Notes: generated by a model not told the origin, from the sequence alone. A stretch of DNA of 64,000 bases from Hydractinia symbiolongicarpus (GCF_029227915.1 NC_079885.1:12909001-12973000); one strand, 5' to 3'. Shown: positions 57,301 to 63,173, counted from the first letter of the stretch. Program-made: numbers and translations.

Positions 57301-58145
57301 AGTATGCAATAGAAAGTTATTAACTTAGATAAATCACAAAGATGCACAAGTTAACATTAAAAAACCCTTGGATTTAAACAGACAATGTAAAGTATATAAT
57401 AAGCATTAAAATATAGCTAGTTGTGCACATTTTCCACATCATGACACATTAGCACTGAAAGATAATACAATATGTGCAACATTAATAGCATGAGCCTAAT
57501 TCTCCTGATGTAACTATTGCGATTATTTCACTAAAATATTAAGTATTTGCTTTTTGCTGTACTAAAAGGATGCAGTACAACAAAAAGTAAAGTGAAAACA
57601 TATATTTTATTTTTATAGCACATTCAAGATGCCAGCAGGAGTGGTTGCTTTCTTTTTTATTTCATAATATAATCATAATTTATTTACATTGACTTACAAG
57701 GATCCGTTTTTCTTTTCTTGGCAAGAGGAAGCTCACCAGGCTTAAATACAGAATAAAATATTTCAGAAACAAAAACAAACAAAAAAATATTTCAGAAATA
57801 AACAAATAAAAACTGGTTTAGGCATTTCCACTCAGCAATTTTTAACAAATTACCTTTGTCTCCGAATTAGGTTCTAAAAAAATATCAGATAATGGAACAT
57901 TAGCTTGCAAATACACAAATGCTCCACATGCCACAGAAAAAACAAACAAACAGAACTACTTAAAGAAACCCGAGTTCTGCATGGAACATTTTTACACAAA
58001 ACAAAAACAAAATAATTGATAGCTTGAAAAGTTTCACAAGAAATAATTACATTGACATACTATCTTGCTTTTCTGTATAGCGGAGCAGCAAAGAATTCCC
58101 AAGTCTTGAACCAAGAAATACAAAACCATTCTCAATAACACAAAC
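27177..58145 (-). CDS. CPSF1: CPSF1 (CPSF160), cleavage and polyadenylation factor subunit
   Basis: CPSF1 is the large beta-propeller scaffold of the nuclear complex that recognises AAUAAA and directs mRNA 3'-end cleavage. Twenty-eight exons are readable: 58061-58145, 57854-57873, 57698-57740, 57033-57109, 56212-56280, 56088-56093, 50815-50892, 50538-50618, 50368-50427, 49266-49580, 44194-44348, 43458-43562, 43164-43343, 42289-42457, 41140-41292, 37477-37593, 37059-37149, 36742-36826, 36351-36492, 35482-35550, 35208-35291, 30673-30816, 30551-30583, 29520-29586, 29288-29335, 28256-28402, 27682-27811, 27177-27315. Together 2,892 bases, 964 codons, and the phases of all neighbours agree. Signatures: [83 protein letters not shown]. 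Missing: N-terminal exons (beyond the right side), one exon between 41292 and 42289 (the FRYF-D-GYSG region), and the last exon. Confidence 0.95.
27682..27811 (-). CDS. CPSF1: CPSF1 exon, TLDGSI...AGLNPRAFR
   Basis: [40 protein letters not shown]. Donor GTTAGT. Confidence 0.96.
28256..28402 (-). CDS. CPSF1: CPSF1 exon, [20 protein letters not shown]
   Basis: [30 protein letters not shown] and the less conserved tail DQRQVTFM. The donor at ATGC/GTATGA is slightly uncertain, since it gives TFMPTLDG where F-A-T-L-D-G is usual. Confidence 0.93.
29288..29335 (-). CDS. CPSF1: CPSF1 exon, [15 protein letters not shown]
   Basis: Matches S-D-x-x-x-N-L-x-x-x-x-Y-x-P-E. Acceptor CATATAG, donor GTAGGA. 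Confidence 0.92.
29520..29586 (-). CDS. CPSF1: CPSF1 exon, [15 protein letters not shown]
   Basis: [20 protein letters not shown] then FV. Acceptor TTGTAG, donor GTATGA. Confidence 0.94.
30551..30583 (-). CDS. CPSF1: CPSF1 33-base exon
   Basis: [11 protein letters not shown] between TTTTTTAG and GTAAGT. It matches the K-T-L-x-L-V-S-R strand; small but required. Confidence 0.9.
30673..30816 (-). CDS. CPSF1: CPSF1 exon, [10 protein letters not shown]...[14 protein letters not shown]
   Basis: [40 protein letters not shown]. It is separated from the previous exon by the 3.5-kb ISL2EU element in the intron. Confidence 0.96.
31255..32148 (+). CDS. SWIM zinc-finger part of the ISL2EU accessory protein
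   Basis: A 297-residue ORF. The SWIM finger is at [20 protein letters not shown] (about residues 160-180: C-x-C...C-x-H). The N-terminus is acidic with Ser-rich linkers. The protein probably binds nucleic acid for the nuclease half. A start at 31273 (MDINED) is as likely as the first one. Its end overlaps the next ORF by 25 bases in another frame, so this is either a frameshift in one long gene or two genes; I favour one long ancestral gene. Confidence 0.8.
   Translation: MKRQLIMDINEDLSIFFTDNDTALEPSFSQSSSTVSRPVFREISNQEIERDEEEELTCSIKEWSKDLSLLPAISHKKLQKYMVEDTLEVDNKSRGAIKHKILGYRLFKEHFVKKVRVKPNIVANTSLFIVKCLATASMKKIQYSVYIHLCQKSGDVLYAKCNCKAGAGGCCKHVAAVLYQLVDYRELELKSVPDDKVCTDVLQQWHVPGEAANSEAILFSNLQFEKADFEKDKNKSRKRPIVTGDRKHCSTPLFAREPSSEKMKQLSGNLLKLKQGVTMATLLQGNDYEPCSFSQHL
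32124..32939 (+). CDS. YqaJ-type nuclease part of the ISL2EU accessory protein
   Basis: A 271-residue [18 protein letters not shown] opens the YqaJ domain; [26 protein letters not shown] and [11 protein letters not shown] carry the expected catalytic Glu, Asp and E-x-K of the PD-(D/E)XK nuclease fold. All key residues are present. It was probably fused to the SWIM segment upstream. Its role in the element's movement is not established to my knowledge. Confidence 0.85.
   Translation: MLFFTTSVTNCEMEAEENAPVRKHINELIENFNFDIESTLLTELNLNFVKNHLSVTCKEIKTIEEKTIKQSNSKAWFAERKKRLTASNFGSVINRRKGVFPTSLLKKILCQNKSFFSEACNYGISTESIAVKKYELAKEVTVEKCGFFINPKWPWLGCSPDGIVSETKAIEVKCPFSKKDLTIEEACGDKSFFLQMCDEEPKLKRSHICYFQCQGVMAVTGISELDFIVYTEKFMHIETLKFESEKWNTNWLPCLTKFYFDFMSNEIFKDT
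32985..34472 (-). CDS. THAP-DDE transposase of the ISL2EU element
   Basis: An intact 495-residue protein. The N-terminal THAP zinc finger (C2CH) is at [20 protein letters not shown], then the W of KTWLSKI and VCSAHFEGG. The DDE_4 catalytic domain follows: [29 protein letters not shown] (first Asp), [13 protein letters not shown] with the second Asp nearby, [13 protein letters not shown], and [19 protein letters not shown]-like C-terminal Glu block. It ends 45 bases from the opposing YqaJ stop. The intact frame suggests it could still be made. Confidence 0.9.
   Translation of the reverse strand: MEASGEKTLNTDILSACSTPKNSFFQSFTSPNNIEVSLDNLSTDFTVENATNIGNLPGTSTTNAAAGGGFTCCVPLCYNNSKRNRELSFYVIPKDEGLRKTWLSKISRKNFKPTSGHRVCSAHFEGGKKTYMNNIPTIVPKTIAPTPVKKRNTMTSLGLKRKLPSPEKPKEINSLQTEVDENKFTVDRFKHNTAHFKFYTGFKSYQMFKLVLEYLQPAADSLIYWGSNTNIENTKTYNGKRGRSRATTAETEFFMILIRLRCGFPIEDMAIRFNMSTSNVSRIFITWIDFLHTQLRVLPIWASKKTVAETMPKCFKDLYPTTRVIIDCTEIFTEMPSSYRSQSATFSSYKHHNTAKGLVGIAPSGAVTFVSDLYAGRSSDQKITRHSGILNLLEHGDSLMADRGFDIEEDLPDGVTLNIPAFLKGKTQLDLGEELETRRIASVRVHVERAINRVKNFRILQSIFPLSMAPDLNKVWVICCYLVNFLPPLIAQNEE
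35208..35291 (-). CDS. CPSF1: CPSF1 exon, [11 protein letters not shown]
   Basis: [20 protein letters not shown] then LIAAVGQK. Donor GTAGTA. Confidence 0.96.
35482..35550 (-). CDS. CPSF1: CPSF1 exon, [15 protein letters not shown]
   Basis: [20 protein letters not shown] then KSK. Almost identical to the animal consensus. Confidence 0.96.
36192..36288. repeat. 17-bp tandem repeat, about six units
   Basis: Unit GCTGAATCTCGCTTTTGCT-like (period 17), degrading at both ends. It lies in a CPSF1 intron; no coding is seen. Confidence 0.8.
36351..36492 (-). CDS. CPSF1: CPSF1 exon, [12 protein letters not shown]...ACKGR
   Basis: [39 protein letters not shown]. Matches WEHVTCMKTV...GEEVTCRGR. Donor GTATAT. 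Confidence 0.96.
36742..36826 (-). CDS. CPSF1: CPSF1 exon, [10 protein letters not shown]
   Basis: [20 protein letters not shown] then WEVIPNS. Donor GTATGT. Confidence 0.96.
37059..37149 (-). CDS. CPSF1: CPSF1 exon, YAVAVAYGE...FDTVERG
   Basis: [30 protein letters not shown]. Acceptor GGGACAG, donor GTAAGT, phase 1. Confidence 0.95.
37477..37593 (-). CDS. CPSF1: CPSF1 exon, [19 protein letters not shown]
   Basis: [20 protein letters not shown] then [19 protein letters not shown]. Donor GTAAAA. Confidence 0.96.
37678..38262. repeat. Interspersed repeat with poly-G and inverted ends
   Basis: Starts AACCCTATTCGGTCCGCAGG followed by a run of 14 G and ends CTATAGGGTT, a short inverse of the start. 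A related copy in the other orientation lies at 47320-47560, sharing the block around GACGTCACAGAAAATGTGCT. Probably a non-autonomous DNA element. Confidence 0.55.
38918..39032 (+). mobile_element. Very short Helitron-like element with CTGTCCGTC repeats
   Basis: ATATATTATAATGCCCGTAT then a GTCC/GTCT simple tract, and the end CCTGTGGATTTTTTCACGGG, CTAACGACCAG, T, which is the family's hairpin end with CTAG changed to CCAG. Confidence 0.45.
39157..39290. repeat. 25-bp tandem repeat in alternating dimer form
   Basis: Units GAATGTTATCTTCTATGGAG and GTGTGCTATCTTCTATGGAG (each plus AAACA) alternate, giving a 50-bp higher period, five units. The open frame across it is incidental. Confidence 0.8.
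41140..41292 (-). CDS. CPSF1: CPSF1 exon, [11 protein letters not shown]...CPKGFLYFN
   Basis: [50 protein letters not shown]. Donor GTAAGA. The preceding exon, which should end in GYSG, was not found. Confidence 0.96.
41563..41641. repeat. Perfect 20-bp inverted repeat, 39-base loop
   Basis: GCTGTTCAAATTAACCAGAG (41563-41582) is exactly inverted at 41622-41641. It lies in the CPSF1 intron where an exon is missing. Confidence 0.75.
42289..42457 (-). CDS. CPSF1: CPSF1 exon, [18 protein letters not shown]
   Basis: [39 protein letters not shown]. Acceptor TTGCAG, donor GTAAGT, phase 0 out. Confidence 0.95.
43164..43343 (-). CDS. CPSF1: CPSF1 exon, [19 protein letters not shown]
   Basis: [39 protein letters not shown]. 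Matches the T-H-W-C-x-x-x-R-E-N-G-x-x-x-I-Y block. Donor GTGATT. Confidence 0.93.
43458..43562 (-). CDS. CPSF1: CPSF1 exon, acidic EDEEEMLYG
   Basis: [20 protein letters not shown] then [21 protein letters not shown] is diagnostic. Confidence 0.92.
44194..44348 (-). CDS. CPSF1: CPSF1 exon, [15 protein letters not shown]
   Basis: [20 protein letters not shown] followed by a basic, less conserved part. Acceptor TTTTCAG, donor GTTTGC. Confidence 0.88.
46386..46709. repeat. 23-bp perfect inverted repeat enclosing 278 bp
   Basis: The arm with core GATGTGGTTTTCACATTT (46386-46408) is exactly inverted at 46687-46709. Possibly a MITE or a fold-back; no flanking duplication identified. Confidence 0.55.
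47320..47560. repeat. Second copy of the poly-G repeat family
   Basis: AACCCTATTCAGTCCGGAGT, a poly-G run, CCTATAGTACATCATAAAAG, ATGGCGGCAATAAATTTTTG and TGTGACGTCATCAGAAGCTT, inverse to the copy at 37678-38262. Confidence 0.6.
48505..48957 (+). pseudogene. MADF/Myb-SANT-like domain fragment, frameshifted
   Basis: [18 protein letters not shown] then, after a frame change near 48615, [32 protein letters not shown] and [12 protein letters not shown]. This is the L-I-x-x-V-x-x-N-P-x-L-W...W-x-x-L-R-x-x-Y pattern of MADF domains, which occur in host factors and as the DNA-binding partner of Harbinger transposases. A mobile-element origin is likely. Confidence 0.65.
48951..49191. mobile_element. 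MITE with 16-bp ends GTGGATGAAAAATGCT
   Basis: GTGGATGAAAAATGCT at about 48950 is inverted as AGCATTTTTCATCCAC at about 49176-49191. The interior has repeated AAATGCTGCAAA words. It directly follows the MADF fragment. Confidence 0.65.
49266..49580 (-). CDS. CPSF1: CPSF1 exon, 315 bases (largest)
   Basis: [52 protein letters not shown] and [20 protein letters not shown]. It is the longest exon and corresponds to the propeller segment with IRLLEG and A-DP-V-L-ADG. Donor GTAAGT. Confidence 0.95.
49850..50095. repeat. Minisatellite, about 54-bp unit, 4-5 copies
   Basis: Unit around GTAAAAACAAGGGACGAAGC ... GCTGAAGATGACAGTTTA. It lies in a CPSF1 intron. The open frames on the minus strand are a by-product. 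Confidence 0.8.
50368..50427 (-). CDS. CPSF1: CPSF1 exon, [11 protein letters not shown]
   Basis: [20 protein letters not shown], a signature of CPSF1. Donor GTATGT. Confidence 0.95.
50538..50618 (-). CDS. CPSF1: CPSF1 exon, [16 protein letters not shown]
   Basis: [20 protein letters not shown] then TVYSNQK: the conserved exit of the first propeller. Acceptor TTTAG, donor GTTTGT. Confidence 0.95.
50815..50892 (-). CDS. CPSF1: CPSF1 exon, [12 protein letters not shown]
   Basis: [20 protein letters not shown] then ALTVLQ, equal to the [21 protein letters not shown] block. Donor GTAAAA, phase 0. Confidence 0.95.
51293..51420. mobile_element. hAT-type terminus CAGGGACGGATCTAGG
   Basis: CAGGGACGGATCTAGGATTT followed by GGGGGTTTGGGGGGG and AGCCCCCC resembles the CAGGGGCGGATCCAGG termini of hAT elements. 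A matching inverse end is at 55346-55360. Whether the two belong to one insertion is uncertain because the 8-bp flanks do not match exactly. Confidence 0.5.
51625..51850 (-). pseudogene. hAT transposase C-terminal (dimerisation) remnant
   Basis: [20 protein letters not shown] then [16 protein letters not shown]: the E-R-L-S-G-L-A-L-L...D-x-x-V-I-D-x-F-A pattern that ends hAT transposases. It has no more of the RNase-H core in a readable form. The ORFs at 52248-52638 to the right may be more of the same gene but show no motif. Confidence 0.6.
53322..53345. repeat. Poly-C tract, about 22 bases
   Basis: A run of C interrupted by no other base within the CPSF1 intron. Its length is likely unstable and hard to sequence. 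Confidence 0.9.
53952..54405. repeat. Tandem repeat, 115-127-bp unit, about 3.5 copies
   Basis: Each unit has TTTTGATGTCACCATCATGT, then TTCAGCATACTTTTTTGT, TTTTGTCGAAAATAAAG and TTTTAATTTTTGGACCAA. GTTCAGC repeats at about 54003, 54130 and 54246. Confidence 0.8.
54530..54690 (-). mobile_element. tRNA-derived SINE-like segment
   Basis: On the minus strand GCCTCTCTGAGCACCGACAC (A-box-like) is followed after about 20 bases by GTGTTCGAATC (B box) and ATCTTGGTCAC, then T-rich DNA. The folding and A box are too degenerate for a real tRNA gene. Confidence 0.4.
55346..55361. mobile_element. hAT-type inverse terminus
   Basis: CTAAATCCGCCCCTG is the inverse of CAGGGGCGGATTTAG, compare 51293. It is listed as a separate end because pairing is unproved. 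Confidence 0.4.
56088..56093 (-). CDS. CPSF1: CPSF1 six-base microexon (Glu-Glu)
   Basis: GAAGAG between acceptor CCTTCAG and donor GTAAGA. It supplies the two Glu residues that follow AFLS in the animal proteins, and without it the junction lacks them. It lies 118 bases from the previous exon and 5.2 kb from the next. Confidence 0.65.
56212..56280 (-). CDS. CPSF1: CPSF1 exon, LLNIGP...GEPAFLS
   Basis: [20 protein letters not shown] then FLS, an almost invariant CPSF1 block (D-S-I-L-N-I-G-P). Phase 0 at both ends. Confidence 0.93.
57033..57109 (-). CDS. CPSF1: CPSF1 exon, DLDDFEIFG
   Basis: [20 protein letters not shown] then TYTFN, matching the DEIEVYG...YSFEV strand. Donor GTAAGT, phase 0 out. 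Confidence 0.9.
57698..57740 (-). CDS. CPSF1: CPSF1 exon with basic KKRK linker
   Basis: [14 protein letters not shown], equivalent to the PPSKKKR nuclear-localisation-like stretch of the vertebrate protein. Donor GTAAGT. Confidence 0.85.
57854..57873 (-). CDS. CPSF1: CPSF1 20-base microexon
   Basis: Bases AACCTAATTCGGAGACAAAG, read KPNSETK with the previous base, between TTTTTTTAG and GTAATT. It belongs to the variable acidic linker, so only phase and splice sites support it. Confidence 0.7.
58061..58145 (-). CDS. CPSF1: CPSF1 exon with the FLGSRLGNS motif
   Basis: [20 protein letters not shown] then LRYTEKQD: the classical CPSF1/DDB1-type strand. Acceptor TTTCAG, donor GTATGT. Phase 0 in, phase 1 out. 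Confidence 0.9.
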
Positions 58146-58733
58146 CTGAAATAATTTTTGAGTTATTATAGCCGTTGAATCGTATCTCCTAATGTTTAGA
58201 CTAAGGTAGATGGAAATAAATAATGCTGGGTGAATGTTAAACTAATGTGTGAAATGGTTGTATGAATAATTGTGATTATCTGTGATGAATATTAGAAAAA
58301 CTGGTCTCATAGTTGTAGGAGTGTACTGTGGTGGAGTAATTGATATCTATCTATATCTTGAAACTCGTCTAAAACAATTGACCAAGAAAAGAGGTTTTGA
58401 TTGTAATCTGTTGTATTGTCTACATTGAACCATTTTTGAAGACTTTTATACCAGTAATATACAGGGCTTGCAATCCAACCCTTTTTTAGGTGAGTTTTTT
58501 TACACTTGCGGTAAAAACGTTGCGTGAATCCATTGAGTCCAAAAATACTCGTAAATAATAAGTCTAATTTTTCTTATTTATAGTTATTTTATTATCTAAC
58601 TATTTTACTTAAGCTCAAAACAAAATGACATGAATAAAAACATGTAAAATAATGCAATCTGAACAAAGTTTACTTTAAAGGTTGCCTCCGACCTTATAAC
58701 AAGTTAATCTTAATCGAAAAAATTTATTAAAAC
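58146..58733. other. CPSF1 intron before the LINE, no exon seen
   Basis: The exon preceding 58145 should read K-G-G-E-x-Y-V-L-T-L. It is not found here, so it lies beyond the LINE or outside the window. Confidence 0.4.
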
Positions 58734-61700
58734 ATTATTTATTTATTTATTTATTTATTTCCGAATTTATATACAGGATGAGTATGTCAGTAAAAAATAC
58801 TGTTATAAATATACGTCCTGTTTATGCATACGTTAAAATCTAGTTAGTAATATATATTAAAAATGCAAAGAAAAGTATCAAACTGAAAAAAATATAATCT
58901 CAAAAACTGATGGGAAACGCAAAATTAGCCAAAACGTGCGAAAAAGTAACGACCAAAAGAAACAGTGGCAGGAAAGAAGTAGTTGCCATCGAAAAGAAAT
59001 TAAAAACTAGTTTACACATACACACAATCACACAAATAAATCAATATAACCAAAAACTAAAAATTCGACGAACTATCTCGGCAAGTGTAACTTAGAACAA
59101 GTCGCCATGAACAATCTAAAAGGTGTATTACGAGAAAACTTAAAGTATAAAAAATACTCAAAGAATTTATCTAAACTCAAAATTTAGTAACTTGTTACTA
59201 AACTCATGTCCACTCTGCCGGATCTCCTGGGGCAAGGAGTTGAAAAGCCTAGCTCCTTGAAAGAAGAAACCCGACCGAGCAAACTCAAGTTTTATTTTAG
59301 GAATTTTTAAAAGAAAATTCTGATTTCTAGTTGAAAAATTATGGGAGTTTAAAGTAAAATAATTATCAAAATTCGAGCAACAATCACCATCCAAACATTT
59401 TTTTACCAACTTAACAGCATGTTTTTTAATCATGTCTGATGTGTTGATACTCGCATCTTTTGTTATCGTTATTGCTCGTCTATCCAACGATCGTAATTTT
59501 TGTGATTGTGTTGCTGTTAAATTTAAAAATGACAAGCAATTATATCGAATAACAGATTGTATGATAGATCGATAAACACGTCTGATAGCTTCTTCGTTCA
59601 AGAAATACTTGAGTTTACACAACAACCTTAACTTTGACGAGGACTTTTTGTACATACTATCAAATTGCGGACCAATATTAAGAGTGTGATCGATTACTGT
59701 ACCAAGATATTTATAAGATGTAGTCACATTGATTGGTACTCCGTCAAAAAGCAATGCAAAGTCAGCTTTTGACATTGCTAATCTTTTTGCTGTCCCAAAT
59801 AGCACGCACTCAGTCTTTCCAGGTTTTAAATTAATCACAAGTTCATTTTCACGAAAGTATGAGCTGATGTTCTTTAAATCATTATTTAACAATTCTTCTA
59901 TCTGAGAAATTTTGTTTGAAGAAACGTAGATAACAGTATCATCAGCGAATTCCACAACGTCAGCTTTTTTCAGAATGTCCGGAAAATCGTTAAAGAAAAT
60001 TAAAAACAGTAGAGGTCCAAGGATAGAACCTTGTGGCACCCCACACAAAACCGGATAAGGATCGGATAACACATCGTCAAAACCAACAATTTGTTTTCTG
60101 TCAAACAAATAGCTCTCAAACCACTGAAGTGTGACATTGCTTACCCCATATTGTTTTAACTTTGCTAGAAGGGTTGCGTGTCCAAGGGTATCGAAAGCTT
60201 TCGATAAGTCAATGAATATCGCGCCAGTAATTTTTCCTTTGTCTGCAGCTTTTCTTATATCATCTAACAATAATGCTGTTGCAAGCTCGGTCGATCTCTT
60301 TTTACGGTAGCCAAATTGCTTCTCTGACAGTAAATTGTTGGATTCTAAATATTCACTCAATTGGTTGTGGACAGCTTTTTCCATAATTTTGGACAGCACA
60401 GGCAGTATTGAAATAGGGCGGTAATTATCAGGATTTGCTCGTTCTCCAGATTTGTGAAGAGGTTTGATCAAAGCAATTTTCCATTCAGTTGGCATAACTC
60501 CGGTCTTTAAAGAAAGATTTACAATGAATGCCATTGGTTTTGAAATCATCTCGGCACTGTCCTTTATCAAGTTAGGAGGTAAATTATCAAATCCAGTTGC
60601 TTTGCTACGCTTTAACGATTTCAGTTCTTTTTGGATGTACACTTTGCTGACATACGAAAACTCAAAGACTTCCTCAGTTCTAGAGCGATTCTGTTGTTGA
60701 CGTTTCCAAGCGAAATTGACGAGTGGTATAAAACGATTCTTCAAATCCCGAGCAACAGTACTAAAGAAATTACAAAACTTGTTTGCTTTCGAACGGTTAC
60801 TGGCTTGGTCGTCAACAGGTTTTACTAACGATTCAGGTGTTTTATTGTTGGACGGAAAAACTGACTTTAAAGCTTTCCAAAATTTTTGAGGATTGTTTCG
60901 ATTTTCGTACAATAAATCTTGATGGTAAGTTCTTTTTGCTTTTCGAACTAAATTGTTGCAGTGGTTTCTGGCAATTTTAAATGAAGTCCAGTCGTTTTTA
61001 TTTTTAGATCTTCGCGCTTTGCGTAACAATTGATCTTTATGATTAATCTGCCCTTTTACTTCCTGTGTGAGCCATGGACAATGTATTCCCTTTACTCGTT
61101 TGGTTATCTTGGGAGCATGCTTGTTATATAACGTTGTTAAAATATCTTTGAAAAATGTCCATGCACGATTTACATCAGTCATATCATAAAGTGCATTCCA
61201 CTCTTCCGATTCAAGATCACGGCACATATGCGATTTGTTGTATTTTGAATAATTACGACATGTAATAGTTTTGAATTGGTATTTAACGTGATTCATTTTA
61301 CGCACGCATCCTATCATGTCATGATCGCTGAAATCTAATGGTGCTACATCAACCGTAGATATTAAACTTTTGTTGTTAGTTAAAATAATGTCAATTATAG
61401 TACTCGTATCTTCAGTCACTCGAGTTGGTTTAGTTATCAATTGAACAAAACCGTGCAAAGTAATCAAGTCTTTTAATTCTCTGCATATATTTCTATTTCC
61501 GTAGTTAACATTGAAGTCCCCAAGGATTATAGTCTCAAGATTTGTACTGTTAATGAGAGTTAACATATCATCGAAAATGTTGTTAAAATGTGCGTGAAGA
61601 TAATTTGACCCATCCGGGGGTCTGTAAAAACTCCCAACTAAGAAACTTTTTGAGTTTTTCTGGAATATTTCTATAATGATACCTTCAACTTCATCTCTTT

Positions 61701-62290
61701 CAAGATCTTTTCTTCGTTTCCAACTGATTTTATTTGATATATACATGGCAACACCACCGTGGGTACCATTTGTTCTGTTCTTTTTAATGAACTTGTACCC
61801 CGGAATTTGATACAAACTATCGTCATCGTTAAAACTGTGAGAATGAATATGTGTTTCGGATAGTGTTAATAAATCTACGTTTTTATACAAACCAAAAAAC
61901 GATTGGATTTTTTCAAAACTTTGTAATAACCCTCTGATATTTTGATGAAATATGCGTATTCCTTTTTTCTTTATCAAATTCTCCATACATGGATTAGGAC
62001 CGGGACATGTCTCCACATCTCCACATATGATCAACAAAATGTGTAACAACGATCTCGGTTTGAATTTCGAATAATTTTTCTTCTGTGTAAATAAAGATGA
62101 TAAAGCAAAGTTCTCCTGCTCATACATATCCTCTGCATTCATCGTAATGCTAACACCATCGTTTGTACAAAAATTCTTTTTGCTCACTCGGAAAACCGTA
62201 AGCCAAACTATGAAAATAAAAACTGCCAGCCACAAGCCAGTGACCGCACGTTCCGCCATCTTAGAACGTTCCGCCATCTTAGATGTAGAA
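58734..62290 (-). mobile_element. LINE (CR1/L2-like) with AAAT tail, near full length
   Basis: On the minus strand the element runs from two tandem copies of CTAAGATGGCGGAACGTT (62245-62285) through one long ORF to a 3' region ending in (AAAT)n at 58734-58760. The single intact ORF and clean simple-repeat tail suggest a fairly recent copy. No target duplication was recognised. Confidence 0.85.
59167..62277 (-). CDS. LINE polyprotein: membrane anchor, 2A-like site, endonuclease, RT
   Basis: 1,036 residues with no break. Residues about 14-32 (GLWLAVFIFIVWLTVFRV) form a hydrophobic segment. IICGDVETCPGP (about residues 87-98) is a 2A-like ribosome-skipping motif with Cys where Asn is canonical. 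The APE-type endonuclease follows: FHQNIRGL, LLTLSETHIHS, GGVAMYIS, SFYRPPDGS, IILGDFNVNYG, LDFSDHDMIGC. RT: DNYRPISILPVLSKIMEKAV, FGYRKKRSTELAT, FIDLSKAFDTLGH, GVPQGSILGPLLF and FADDTVIY (F in place of the usual Y of YADD). All catalytic Asp residues are present. There is no ORF1. The tandem 18-base repeat at the start encodes MAERSKMAER. Confidence 0.93.
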   Translation of the reverse strand: MAERSKMAERAVTGLWLAVFIFIVWLTVFRVSKKNFCTNDGVSITMNAEDMYEQENFALSSLFTQKKNYSKFKPRSLLHILLIICGDVETCPGPNPCMENLIKKKGIRIFHQNIRGLLQSFEKIQSFFGLYKNVDLLTLSETHIHSHSFNDDDSLYQIPGYKFIKKNRTNGTHGGVAMYISNKISWKRRKDLERDEVEGIIIEIFQKNSKSFLVGSFYRPPDGSNYLHAHFNNIFDDMLTLINSTNLETIILGDFNVNYGNRNICRELKDLITLHGFVQLITKPTRVTEDTSTIIDIILTNNKSLISTVDVAPLDFSDHDMIGCVRKMNHVKYQFKTITCRNYSKYNKSHMCRDLESEEWNALYDMTDVNRAWTFFKDILTTLYNKHAPKITKRVKGIHCPWLTQEVKGQINHKDQLLRKARRSKNKNDWTSFKIARNHCNNLVRKAKRTYHQDLLYENRNNPQKFWKALKSVFPSNNKTPESLVKPVDDQASNRSKANKFCNFFSTVARDLKNRFIPLVNFAWKRQQQNRSRTEEVFEFSYVSKVYIQKELKSLKRSKATGFDNLPPNLIKDSAEMISKPMAFIVNLSLKTGVMPTEWKIALIKPLHKSGERANPDNYRPISILPVLSKIMEKAVHNQLSEYLESNNLLSEKQFGYRKKRSTELATALLLDDIRKAADKGKITGAIFIDLSKAFDTLGHATLLAKLKQYGVSNVTLQWFESYLFDRKQIVGFDDVLSDPYPVLCGVPQGSILGPLLFLIFFNDFPDILKKADVVEFADDTVIYVSSNKISQIEELLNNDLKNISSYFRENELVINLKPGKTECVLFGTAKRLAMSKADFALLFDGVPINVTTSYKYLGTVIDHTLNIGPQFDSMYKKSSSKLRLLCKLKYFLNEEAIRRVYRSIIQSVIRYNCLSFLNLTATQSQKLRSLDRRAITITKDASINTSDMIKKHAVKLVKKCLDGDCCSNFDNYFTLNSHNFSTRNQNFLLKIPKIKLEFARSGFFFQGARLFNSLPQEIRQSGHEFSNKLLNFEFR

Positions 62291-62343
62291 AAAAGTATTA
62301 TTTAATGAACAACTATTAGTTGCTCATTAAATAATACTTTTTT
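62289..62343. repeat. Perfect 20-bp inverted repeat at the LINE 5' side
   Basis: AAAAAAGTATTATTTAATGA (62289-62308) is exactly inverted at 62324-62343, with a 15-base loop. It is just upstream of the LINE start. Confidence 0.75.
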
Positions 62344-63173
62344 CAAACATAGCCAACAAAATAAAAGCACAAACACGATTTACTTATTCCATGTTTTCAT
62401 AAAACCTTATGCTTCGATTGCCATTATTACAGCATTAAAAACACATTGAAAAAACATTAGGATACCTCGTGATGTCACAAGAGCCGAAACCACAGACCAC
62501 TATCTTGCAGCATAAAAACGCTGAAGAGAGATTTCTTTGAAATTAATTATTAAAAATTTGTTCCACTATCATAATTCTAATTAACTTTAAAAATATTTTC
62601 TTTTTAATATTGTAAACATGGTTTGCTAGGATGTAAAAATTACAAAGCAAAAAATTATCTTTTTTCGAAGGATAAAAACCTTGTCGCAGAATGGAAAGCA
62701 AAAATAAAGCGGAAAGATCTTTCTTAGCTAGTTTATCTATGCGAAACTGTTTTGATTAGTCAATTAAGATGCGTCTAATGACAAATTCGCAATCACATAT
62801 TACTGGTGTGATGGAACTACATCTTAGGCGAAACAATACTCAAAGCGCTTTGTAGCAAAGAAGGTGAAGAAGGAAAACACGTATTCTTTCTTGCGTGACA
62901 TTGCCCTGGGTGTATATTTCCTTGTAGTGAACAAAGAGAAGAATTGCATACCCGGAAGAAAACAAGCCTTCCTCACATCTGCCGAAAGACCCTGTAGATG
63001 GGAAATTGTAGAAAACTCATTAAATACTCACGAATGACATAACTTTTTTTTTAGTTCTATTTTTATCTCATTTGTACATATTTTTTAATTTTTTTTATTT
63101 CTTGAAGTTAAGTTACATTTCAGACATCATGGAAAACACATGTTTACTCTTTTTTAGAAACCACACACCCTTC
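62344..63173. other. No gene recognised
   Basis: AT-rich. Neither CPSF1 N-terminal exons (-) nor a convincing + exon can be read here. Confidence 0.3.
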
